From positions 39,624,342 to 39,688,341 of the forward strand of contig CM070619.1 of assembly GCA_036346255.1 (NCBI GenBank): a stretch of 64,000 bases of DNA, given 5' to 3'. Of the stretch, positions 48,930-58,641 are shown piece by piece. The stretch's first letter is position 1. Each line of letters begins with the position of its first letter. The notes beneath the pieces are model-generated. The model was not told the origin of the DNA and did not search any database. It saw only the letters and a list, made by a program, of their open reading frames with translations. Source of the stretch: Ampelocalamus luodianensis. Lineage: Eukaryota; Streptophyta; Magnoliopsida; Poales; Poaceae. The translations under genes and the position numbers were made by a program.

Positions 48930-49330
48930 ATGGCGCTCGGGTGGACTGGAGCTCGGGTTAGGAGGTCCGGGCAGTTGGATTTGAATCGAAGGGCCCAGGC
49001 TAAAACAAGTGATCGGAGGTCTGAGAGGATGAGCTAGGGTGGTCTTTGCAAAAGTGAAAAAGGGTGGTCCGAGGGAGGTCAAGGAGGGTTGTTTTGCGAA
49101 AGACCAGCGGGGTGGTCTTTGCAAAAGTGCCAACGTGGTTTGAGGAGGTCTTCTGAGGTCTGCGGAAGATTGGAGGAGGTCTTTTGGAGAACTTTCGGGG
49201 AGGTCTCCAAGGGTTTCCTGAGGAGTTCTTGGAGGATGCCCGGGAGGGTTGTCTTTGCAAAACGGACACGGGGTGGTCGTGCGAGTGGGAGGTCTTAGCG
49301 CGTGGGAGGTCTTAGAGCTCCCAGGATCGC
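48930..49330 (-). repeat. Second block of the GGAGGTC minisatellite in C
   Basis: Irregular GGAGGTC and GGTGGTC units with repeated GGTCTTTGCAAAA phrases, as at 38263 and 38735. It lies about 1 kb beyond the E insertion, so the array was already discontinuous before E arrived. Confidence 0.7.
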
Positions 49331-49958
49331 AGCGATAGGGCATAGATCCAACGGTTGACATCGCTTGTGCCAATCGGGCGAGCACAGGGTGCGCTAACAG
49401 GTAGGGTTCAACCAAGTCCAGAGGCTGAGCCCGAGTCTGACTCGAGCCTGACCCCAGAGGTAGATTTAGGGTTTCCTTTTGTGCTGAAATCCTTGAAGAA
49501 TTTCTAGGAGGGGCAAACTAACACGAAAATTTATGAAATTTTACAGTAGCTTGCTCACTTTGAGCTGAACCTCGAGTAAAATTCCCAGAGGTTTTTATGC
49601 AACATTTTTCTCTAGAAATTTAACAAAGCTTATTCTAGGTTTGACTAATTGCCAAATTGGTTTGATCGCCTCTTAAAATGTTCAAACAATTTCTAAAATT
49701 GTGAAATTTTTCAGAGGGTCACATACCATCCCAAGAACTTAGGAAAAATATTTCCTGAGATGATCAAAAGGTTTGACAAGAAAGTTTTTTTGGAAGACAA
49801 GGTTTTCGATCAGATTGACTGGTGACTTGTAATCCCATAATTCTTTTGCAAGAATTCTTTAGAACATACAAGAATTGCAAGATGTAAGAAAAAGTTTTAA
49901 TTTCTACTCATTTTCTTACATTTGAAACGTAAGCCAAAACTTGGGATGTTACAGTCCG

Positions 49959-50604
49959 AATGCTCGCGCGAACGAGGGACGAACGATTAAGATCCAACGG
50001 CTGAGATTGCACGCGCGTTATAAAACGCGGCTTGGTGCAGTTAGGTGGTTCGATCAAGTCAACTGGCTCGAGCCCGAGTCCGACTCAAACCCAAGGAACA
50101 GTGAACCAGGTTTTAGATTTTTAAATAGACAGAGGCTTTTGAGGATTTATTAGAGGTAGCAATAACTCCAAAAATTCTGAAATTTTTACCGGAGCTTGCT
50201 GACTTAGACATTGACCTTGTGTAAAATTTTCAGAGGTTTTATGCATTGCATTTTTCTCCAAAAATTCTACGAGGTACTGGTTCAAGGTTTGACTAAGAGT
50301 CAAGCAGGTTTGATTGCCCTCCAAAAGTATTCAAACAATTTCTAAAAATTATGAAATTTTTCAGAGGGGCCACATACCATCCCAAGAACTTAGGAAAAAT
50401 ATTTCCAGGAGATGATCAAAAGGTTTGACAAGATTGTTTTTGAAGGATCAAGATTTGGATCAGAAGACTTGTGACTTTGTATTCCCATAACTTCTTGTAC
50501 AATACTTGTTCAGTACAAATAGGAAACACATGATGTAAGAAAAAGTTTTAATTTCTACTTAGTTTCTTACATTTGAAACACAAGCCCAAAATTGGGATGT
50601 TACA
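49959..50604 (-). repeat. Element B 5' LTR, U3-side segment
   Basis: Resumes B's LTR after C, colinear with about 23350-23991, ending TTGGGATGTTACA. It contains TTATAAAA inside the palindrome CGCGTTATAAAACGCG (about 50015), also at 23412. Confidence 0.92.
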
Positions 50605-50896
50605 TAATGAATTATTTAGAGGATCTCACCAAAACGAAAGTTGTAGGTATGCTCATAAGATTTTTCAAGAGCTAATGATCATAATTTTTGGATAAGTGGC
50701 ATGATGTTCTTGCAACAGTACCTAAAAACACAATAAAAGCAAGGGTGAGTTCAAGAACTCAGCAAGTACCACATAAAGATACACTACATCATAATTAAAG
50801 CATCAACATCCAATTCTAATCTTTGCTCGGAAACTTTATCATATGAAGCATGAATGCAGGCATGCAATGCAACCTTTCACTTTTCACTCTTTTGCG

Positions 50897-51126
50897 CATT
50901 ACACCGGTAATGCAGAGTAAGCAACCGTCGCTGCGAACCAATGCCTGTGCTCGCAAGCACAGGGACCAATTGCACAATACTCCACAAGTAATGGGGACCT
51001 TAAGCCCACACTCCGCAGGTGTGGGGATCTTAGCCCATCGTTACATGACAGGGACCTCTCTTCAATTGCCCACATTCCATGAATGTGGGGACCTTAATTA
51101 CGCTTTCCTGGTGACCACGTGACCAG
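50897..51126 (-). other. Row of hairpins in G
   Basis: CATTAC/GTAATG, CTGTGCT/AGCACAG, CCCACAC/GTGTGGG, CCCACATTC/GAATGTGGG and CTGGT/ACCAG, with GGGACC, GGGGACC and GGGGATC linkers. The CTGTGCT/AGCACAG stem differs on both sides from E's CTGTGCG/CGCACAG. Confidence 0.75.
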
Positions 51127-51332
51127 TCTTTAAGTATGCTTTTACAGTGCACATGAACATTGACAGTTTTGCAATAAGTATGAATAACATCAGCATTGTA
51201 TATGAATTATAACCATTCATATCATAAGCTTACATCGCCGTTAGCCAGCATACCATTCCATCAATCAACTACAGTTACCATGTACCAAGTACTAGCATGT
51301 ATCATAAGCATTCATCATCTTTAACTAGCATT

Positions 51333-51337
51333 CACAC
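51333..51337. repeat. Target-site duplication of H (CACAC)
   Basis: CACAC at 51333-51337 and 55552-55556, flanking H exactly. Confidence 0.92.
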
Positions 51338-52143
51338 TGTGAGGACCCCTGTGTATTGAAAATGTACTTAATTAAAATTATACTATAGCATAATTCTTAA
51401 TTGAGGAACAGTACTGCCCCTTTATTAAAGATCATGCTAGAAGTATAAATTTAACAAGCAACAAACCCAATATTCTGGATTCCCGGATATATGTCTCACA
51501 ATGGTTCCCAGGATCAGTGACCATTGCACATATATCCTTAAACAACATTGCATCATACACATACAAGTCATATATTTATATAATTAAACATGAGTTTACA
51601 ATTTTTGACTTCATACTACGATATCCAGTGACTTGGTCACTACAAAAGACTGACAGCGGAAGCAAAGTAAAGCAACAAAAGCCACCAATGGCCCCATCAC
51701 CCGCAGGCTATTGCGTGGAGGAAAGAAATAGCTTCACTCGTTAGCGTCACCCTGATCAGCGCTAACGGGCACTTCATATAAATAACCGTCCTCACCTGCA
51801 ACAATAGGTTATAGCACCTTGAGTACGGAAGGTACTCAGCAAGACTTACACAAACTAATAAAAGAAAGTGTTTGTTAGGACCTATTCAAAGGATTTAGAT
51901 TTGTACATGCATATGGTTACGACAGGAAGGCATAATGGTTTACTTTTGCATAAAGCAATACATCTTAACCTGCCATCGCTAGGTTTTGACAAAGCAATTT
52001 AATAAATCAAGGTTTGAGTAAAACAGTAAGTAAATGAAATGTAAAAGTAAACAGTACATTGCATGAATTCCCTCATGCTGAATCAAAACCCAAACAGTAG
52101 TTGGAAACAAAATTCTATACAGGTGATATCAATTCAAGTTATC

Positions 52144-52212
52144 GTCCATAACCGTGGACACGGCTATTCGAATAGTTTAATACCCTGCAGGGGTGTACAT
52201 CTTTACCCACAC
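52144..52212 (-). other. Conserved four-hairpin cassette, H
   Basis: GTCCATAACCGTGGAC, CTATTCGAATAG, CCCTGCAGGG, GTGTAC...CCCACAC: all four stems are intact. It lies 0.81 kb from the PBS-side LTR end. Confidence 0.75.
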
Positions 52213-53546
52213 GACTTAGTTAGCCCATTGCCTTCGGATGCCTCCGAATAATGACACACTTCCTTTGGTATGCCGACCGGGGAAACTAAGATTTGGTATT
52301 TTCAACAAGCTAGCACTATTGAGTTGGATACCCATGTGTGAACTGATCTCGCTTAAACAACAATTGATAACATCTGCTTAACCGGGGCACACATGTTGCG
52401 TCAAGAATGCTGACCCAAACAAAAGAAGTACAGGTTGTGTTCGCTACACATAGTAGATTGCAATCGGCATCTTTAAGGTATGTACATGCGATGGAACACA
52501 AATGCGCCCTCACCCTTCTAAGAACATCTGATATTGATATAAAACTCATATGGCATAAAACGCAGCCCGAAGACCTAAGCATCTATGCCATACAAGATCA
52601 ATACACATATCCTTACTCTCATGTCTCCAACTCAATAGTATTAACCATTTACTTAACCAAGCAGCGCCCATACACCGCGTGTGGAAGTACGTAGGGACTT
52701 GAATCGAATAATCATAGTTCAGTCCTTAATTGGTCCAGACAAGTCCACCGCATTTCCCAATCTCGTGCAAAAAGGCACCACCACTAGCTTCCTCTTGTCC
52801 AGATCAATTGAAATTCAAAATTCAAATATGATTTAAAGAAACTGGACAAAGAGTTGAAGTGACTGAAATTTATTTGTTGTTCCCATGTTTGACAAGAGAA
52901 TCTTGCCAAACTCTAACGTTCTATGGACTGCATGGCTAAGCAAATTCTGAAATTAAAAGTCGTAGTATACAATACTACTCTAGGTTTGAGTGTATGGTTA
53001 TAATTAAGGTAATCCACCACGTTAGGTCATAACTATCTACTAACAGATCACAATTGTTTTTTCAGAAGATTAGCATGCAACAGTTATCACTGTATTTTGA
53101 AAAGTCTATTGTATAAAACTTTGGGATCAACATGGTGCAAATAGGATGCTTGCCTTGATAATAATAGACTTCTTGTGCAGGCTCAGGTTGTTCAGAAATA
53201 GATTCAAACACCTCAGAAGAACCAGATTCTAAAAAGAAATAATAAAATCCAATGAATATGAAAACTGGCAGCAAATAAAAATGAACAGAAGATATATGAT
53301 CAAGATGGTAATGTATAATTAACAATATGCTTAAGTTACATCTACCCCAATACAGATAATAGACCATATTATCATCTACTACTTTCAAATGACAGAAACT
53401 AGAGTTTCGGTCAAAGTTACAGTTTTCAGATTTTGAAAAGAAAGGAAACAGGGCAGACTGCAGATTTCAGGTTAATTGAAAATAGACCAAGAAAAGATTA
53501 TAAATTGAAGCTTAGCCTGATCTTTTAGGGTAATTAACACCCCAGG

Positions 53547-53567
53547 CTAACCCTAACCTAACCCTAA
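53547..53567. repeat. Short telomere-like repeat in H
   Basis: Three CCCTAA-type units, one with a base missing. Too short for a telomere; more likely a telo-box cluster. Confidence 0.7.
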
Positions 53568-54116
53568 TCGATCAGATTACAGAAACTAATGAAAAACAAA
53601 AGTTGTCGGTTGGGCCGACAACAGATGACAGAGATAAACCTCTGCTACAAAGTTAAATAGATGATAACAAGAATCAAGAGAACAACTGATTATGCTACTA
53701 GGGTTTAGTTGAGACATAAACCGGATGATCAGTTGACAGGAGAAACCCTAGAACTTGAAAACGATATGAAAGACCGAAAAGTTATGAAAATAACTTTTCA
53801 GTTTAAAGAAGGTTGGAGCTATTGATGTACAAGTGAATGATTCATATAAGTTTATGAGGTCCTTAAGGTGCTCAAGATGACAAAAACTAAGGTCTTATCT
53901 TACCAGGATGAGATAAACACCGAAGGTTTTGAAAACTGGCTCTGATCAACAGAGAAATAAACTCTGGGTTAACCTACAAAAGATGCTAAATCCTTATTGC
54001 AAGGTGAAACAAACGTTTAATATGGATAAGCAAATGATAGGAGCAAGAAACTCCACTGGAATGGCAATGAAGATGAAGAGCTCCTTCGGTCAACAATGGC
54101 AGCAGCAAAAAACTAG

Positions 54117-54131
54117 GGTATATATATAGAT
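54117..54131 (-). promoter_or_regulatory. Likely TATA box of H
   Basis: In element sense CATCTATATATATACCC, followed by CCCTAG. It is about 1.4 kb from the U3 terminus. Confidence 0.4.
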
Positions 54132-54339
54132 GTTGAGCTACAGGGCAAAGGGGAAGTGTTTAGAGCTAATAAGGTGTCCAATTAGGGCTAAATATCCAGA
54201 TAATAGTTGCATGATCCTTGGATAACGCCTCTACTCCGGTTACAGAGCCGGCGATGACGCACAGAGGCAAGGAGGAAGAGAGACGATTCACTGGCATGCG
54301 GACCCCACTGGCAGCCGCAGTCGCGCACGCCTCCTAAAA

Positions 54340-54960
54340 CTCAAAAGAACCTCAACCGTCCGATTAGAAATGGGCGGCGGTGATGAAAATAGTGGTTAAA
54401 AGAATTTAATCAAGATCGTTTAATATGAACCGTGCGATCTCAAACGGACGATTGAGATTTAATGGGGCCCTACGGAAGTCTGGAGGTTTTATTCAAAAAG
54501 GAGCGTTGGATTAGAATCCAACGATCGATCTAAAAGGATACACGTCACTCTTAAATGAAATAACGTGATACCGTGAGATTGGTTTTCTACGGTCAAGATT
54601 GAAGAAGGAACCGGAGTGGTCCGAATGTCAACTCATTATAGACCCTACGATCAAATCCAACGGTCCCATAAAACCAGGCTCTAAAAGCACGCGGTAAAAA
54701 GGAACACCGTAGGATTTGAATCCAACGGTCAACGACGACTGCGCGCCTTTAAGTTCAAAAAAAAAAAAAGGGCGTAGCGGTTGGATCTAGGATCAACGGT
54801 GGGGATCGAGAGGGGATCCGGAGTGGTCCGATTGTTATCGCGCCTCTCGGTCGCTCGATCAAGATCCAAGGGTGGAGATTGCTTTGCATACGTGGACAGC
54901 CCGCGCGTGTTTGCAACCCCGCCCGTTCGATTGGAGATCAACGGCTTACGTCACTTAAAG
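54340..54960. repeat. Cluster of GTTGGAT/ATCCAAC palindromes in H
   Basis: Several diverged inverted repeats, the clearest CGTTGGATTAGAATCCAACG at 54504-54523. Others include AGGATTTGAATCC with CAACGGTC at about 54712 and GGTTGGATC...GATCAACGG at about 54780. Confidence 0.65.
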
Positions 54961-55556
54961 GATTTGGGCTCGTGCATGAGCGTGACTGAGCCGGACCAAA
55001 TGCACCGGTTGGACCCAACCACATTGGGTTCGAGTCACTACAGTGCTAGGGTCTGGTTTTAGACCGAAAGAGTTGACCAGACTCTAATCAAATGTTTAAA
55101 AGTTTGACCGGGCTTTAGAAATAGTAAATAAATTTGTAAAATCATGAAATTTTGCAAAGGTACTACTGGGATGCTATATTTCCCAAATAAATTTTGAAAA
55201 CCACGGTTTCACTTTTAAAGTACATAAATAATTTAATTATCCCGAATAGGTTTATTTAAAGTCAAATATTTTTCTCCAGGTCAAAATAATTTCAAAGAAT
55301 TCAACAAAAATTATTTTTGGTCAAGATAATTGATCCAGGCTTTAATAAAAATACTTCCCAGTCGTAATACAAGCACTATCTTGTATTTCCTTTGAGACTT
55401 CAAATAGGTTTTGGATTTGGACAAGAAAAGGAAGGTTTTAATTTGTAACAACAAATCCAGATTTCAATTATGAACAGTAATGTTATGAACAGTATCCCAT
55501 TACTGTTCATAAAGCAAATTATTACTGTTTCTTAAATCTGGGGCTGTTACACACAC

Positions 55557-56935
55557 AATCAATTTAACCACCATTGCTAAGAATCAAATACTAGCAAGCA
55601 TTGCCAAACCATCCATAACTACGCTATCAAACAGGGTACTTGCCTCAACCGCGAGAAAACAGAGGATGCAAAGAAGGTGCTGCCTCCGGGACCAGTCCCC
55701 CACCTAGATTCATTTAAAAGCATACTAAGACAACACTATTGGATCAAACAAACTATAAAAGCAAACATGAACTAGCAATAACTTGAAACGCGATCCTGAC
55801 TTCAATTCCCTAAAGGCTGAACTGACCCCTCTGTAAACAGTTGTGTTCAAAAATTCATATCTTTTAGTAAAGGAGTCCAAATGAGGTGATCTTGGACTTC
55901 ATTGAAAGGTTATCAAATTCCCCAACAAAACCTGGTTGGTGGGCCTTCCTGATTCGGCCATCTACTACACCTAACAAGACAATCAACAGAACATCATTTT
56001 CACATCAGGTTCTCTGGATAGTACACTAAAACTATCATAACTTTTAGCTCGTTTGTCCAAACTTCGCGTTCTTGACTTTCTCGGAAAGCTACGACAATTA
56101 TCTACAACTTTTGTTATACTGAGCTCCTCAAATGTTCCCTTTAACAGATCGCACAAGACAGATTACTAAAACCCATCGGATTACCGACAGATTCGCATAA
56201 CAGTCCCACCAATTAAATCATAACTTCTGCTACAAAGGTCCAAATTTTCCGATCTAATACTTCCTCGAAAGCTAACGATGTCCTCTAAAATACTCTAGGA
56301 GAAGTCTAGAGCAGATTCTGCTTGCATCTATAACAAAACAACGTTCTAATGCGAACTGTCCTAAACAGGCCTAATTACCGATACTGCTGCAACAATAAAA
56401 GATGCATCTAATCGGGGGGAAACCGGGATTACCCTTGACGAACCTATTGCCTGGTACGACAAGAACCCAGCAGAGAATCCTCCCCACAAAGATGGTCTCC
56501 TTCCCTCACCTTCTTCTTCCTCCAACAGCCAGCCCCGTCCTACCGATCTCCTTCTTCTTCCTTCACGGCAGGCGTGGAGAACGGACATTCTTCGCTGGCA
56601 GCGAGGGAGACATGAAGGGGAGGGAGTGCAGCAACCGGGGGCAGCCTTGACAGGGGGTGGCGCACAAGGGGGAGTGGGGCGGCGACCTGTGGGAGGGAGG
56701 AGGGCGCAAGGAGAGGGGGCTAGGGTTTGGGGAGAAAGGGTGCCTCCCCTGGCGGCCACCAAAGGGCCTTATGGGCCAAAGCCCAGGCCTAGGTTGCCTC
56801 AGTTTTGCGATTAACCCCTTCTTCTCCCACCCTATTAACTATTTTCCAGAAGGTCCTTCCCTTGGATCGATTTCCAATTACTCGATTCCTTTAAATCTTT
56901 AGGTTTTCTCCCGAATCCTATTATAGGGTATTACA
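55557..56935 (-). mobile_element. G: E-type LTR remnant, second segment
   Basis: Resumes after H and ends GGGTATTACA at 56935. It aligns with the U3 half of E: cttgcctcaacc, 'gattcggccatctac', and a telo-box at 56720-56728. No PPT follows, so 56936 is outside flank and G is a solo or truncated LTR. The frames at 56361-56902 are not gene-like. Confidence 0.75.
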
Positions 56936-56959
56936 AGAGGCTTCATTGAACCTGGTCGA

Positions 56960-57217
56960 TCAGTCTTCGATTGACCGATCTTTAGCTTGGCACCTCTCTT
57001 CATGCCTAGTTATCGTGGCTTCCATAGCCACGACTTCCTCCTCAATTATTTCAAATTCTGTCAAAGATGACAATGGGAGAAGTTGAGAAACAGCGAGTAA
57101 CAAAATAACAAAGAGAGAAGAAGTTAAGAAGTTCTTACTTTTTAGTTCAGAGTTTTTCTTCTCCAGGATAGTTAGCCGCTGGGTCAGTTCTCCAACCGCA
57201 GCGACGTTGTTGAACAT
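56960..57217 (-). pseudogene. Coiled-coil gene fragment with a probable intron
   Basis: The frame opens MFNNVAAVGELTQRLTILEK and ends EEVVAMEATITRHEERCQAK, Glu/Lys-rich and probably coiled-coil. The middle is Leu/Ser-rich and unlike the rest. It has a GTAAG donor (minus strand, at 57138) and a TTTGACAG acceptor (ending 57058), so an 81-bp intron is likely; removing it keeps the frame. I do not recognise the family. Coiled-coil tails of plant transposon-associated proteins are one possibility. The 5' side is cut by the MITE at 57232. Confidence 0.45.
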
Positions 57218-57231
57218 ATGCTTTAAAATAT

Positions 57232-58085
57232 GAGATAATTAGCTCAGTGACATCACGTTAGAGCGTAATCGGAGGAACGATACTCCGTTCGTCATGAACT
57301 AGAATATAACATCACGAACACCAAAAAATTAGACAAATGACATCCTGGCCAGTTACTTCCATTTCCAGAATTTTTAAATATAGAAACTGAGCTAAAAAAA
57401 TTATCAATTTTTTTGTGAAGTCTCCCGACATAGTTTAATTGTTTGTGTATTTTTTTTCAAAACTTTATATGTTTTGATTTTGTCTCTAAAATTCATTTAA
57501 CTATATTGTTTGTTGGATTTTTCTAATATAGAAAATGAGGTCCAAACATTATGAATTTTTTTTCAAGCTCCTTACATAGTGGACTTGATTATGTAATTTT
57601 TCTAGAATTTATACAAAATTAACTAATACAATTTCATATTGTCCTTACATTATGAAATATTATACTCCTCACACAGTGGACATTATGAAATTGCATTACT
57701 TAATTTTGTAAAATTCTGAAAAAATTACACAATTAAGTCCACTATGTAAGGAGCCTAAAAAAATTCATAATGTTTGGACCTCATTTTCTATATTATAAAA
57801 TTCCTACAAACAGTATACTTAAATGAATTTTAGAGATAAAATCACAACGTATAAAGTTTTTTGAAAATACACAAGCAATTAAACTGTGTCGGGAGACTCC
57901 ACAAAAAATTGATAATTTTTTGTGCTAAGTTTATATATTTAAAAAATTCTAGAAACGGAAGTAACTGGCCAGGATGTCATTCGTCTAATTTTTTAGTGTT
58001 CGCGATGTTATTTTCCAGCGCATGATGAACGGAGTGTTGTTCCTCCAATTACGCTCTAACGCGATGTCACTGAGCTAATTTCCCC
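57232..58085. mobile_element. Foldback MITE, Mutator-like
   Basis: 854 bp made of two inverted arms of about 400 bp (57232-57636 and 57685-58085) around a 50-base centre. The termini are GAGATAATTAGCTCAG and, inverted, GGGGAAATTAGCTCAG. 9-bp near-identical direct repeats flank it: TTAAAATAT (57223-57231) and TAAAAATAT (58086-58094). A 9-bp duplication and GGGG-type ends suit Mutator-like elements. There is no transposase. The arms match very closely, so it could form a long hairpin. Confidence 0.85.
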
Positions 58086-58235
58086 TAAAAATATATAGCA
58101 AACTTCTTTAAGTTTTAAAACTTTATGAAATTGTCGTAAGAGTGTTTGTAAGGTATTTATCTGGATCGCTTTGTCCACATATTGGGAGTAAAAGGTCCCA
58201 GAATCTGTCTATGATTGACAGTCTGAGATCTTATT

Positions 58236-58545
58236 CTAAGCCTCCTCGAGTCTTTTATCATCAAAAACCTGAGGTTGATTGGGAATGTCATGAAGGTGAG
58301 AAGACCCCATAACTGGAGGATTCCTCTCTAGGTCGATCACTTCGACCATTTTGGTCCTAGGAGCGGGCAGAGCCTGCTGGGACTTGTCTTCTGCAGTTGC
58401 CTCCAAAGGCACGGTCAGAACCATCATAGTTTCCTAAGCAGGTGTTGGCGCTGCCACCTGCTCGGGGGCTAGCTCGACCAATCTTTCCTTAAGAGTTTCC
58501 TCCTGAGGGGTGCTCTGATAGGAGGCAATCCAAACACAAGAGGAT
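58236..58545 (-). pseudogene. Gene fragment of unknown function
   Basis: Minus strand: a TTTACAG acceptor ends at 58546. The frame then reads SSCVWIASYQSTPQEETLKE, then RLVELAPEQVAAP, has a stop at 58434-58436, and goes on with MMVLTVPLEATAEDKSQQAL and KMVEVIDLERNPPV to 58236. It is acidic and Pro/Gln-rich. It may be an upstream exon of the same gene as 56960-57217, now separated by the MITE, but nothing proves this. Family not recognised. Confidence 0.4.
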
Positions 58546-58641
58546 CTGTAAAGACAAGAAGAAAGAAAAAGGTCGAAGTTCCACAATGCAAGAAACACTA
58601 AAGGTATGAATTTACATAGGTTTCTTCACTTTTCATACCTA

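Larger units (their letters stand above)
32324..49953 (-). mobile_element. C: solo LTR of about 5.8 kb, interrupted by D and E
   Basis: TGTGAGGACCCCG start and TTGGGATGTTACA end, flanked by a perfect TSD. Without D, E and their TSD copies, the pieces 32324-33216, 36290-39115 and 47904-49953 total about 5.77 kb. No PBS, PPT or gag-pol lies between its ends, so this is a solo LTR left by LTR-LTR recombination. The PBS-side start is close to A's LTR. The middle carries a degenerate minisatellite. It was inserted in B's 5' LTR in the same orientation. Confidence 0.88.
19108..50604 (-). mobile_element. Element B: Tekay-type chromovirus, interrupted by C
   Basis: LTR 19108-23991, internal region 23992-29025, second LTR 29026-32323 plus 49959-50604. 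PBS, PPT and gag-pol domains are all present on the minus strand. No matching target-site duplication flanks it: the left side is another leader copy, the right side is TAATG. Its 5' LTR is split by the nested block C/D/E with TSD GTCCG. Frames are better kept than in A, but gag, integrase and chromodomain are broken. Confidence 0.92.
50605..51337 (-). mobile_element. G: E-type LTR remnant, first segment
   Basis: From about 50712 this aligns with E's LTR (acctaaaa.acaataaaagcaag.gtgagt, then the hairpin row). The first 107 bases do not fit E in this direction; their reverse complement contains 'cctacaactttcgtt', similar to mid-LTR sequence of E. The LTR's PBS-side end is missing. Confidence 0.7.
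51338..55551 (-). mobile_element. H: solo LTR, 4.2 kb
   Basis: TGTGAGGACCCCTG...GGGGCTGTTACA with a perfect TSD and no internal domain. It is distinct in sequence from A-D apart from its ends and the hairpin cassette. The rest is AT-rich. An A run of about 13 bases is at 54757-54770. Confidence 0.92.

Noticed and set aside
53547..53567. Chromosome-end telomere
   Set aside because: Only about three units, inside an LTR, with unrelated sequence on both sides.
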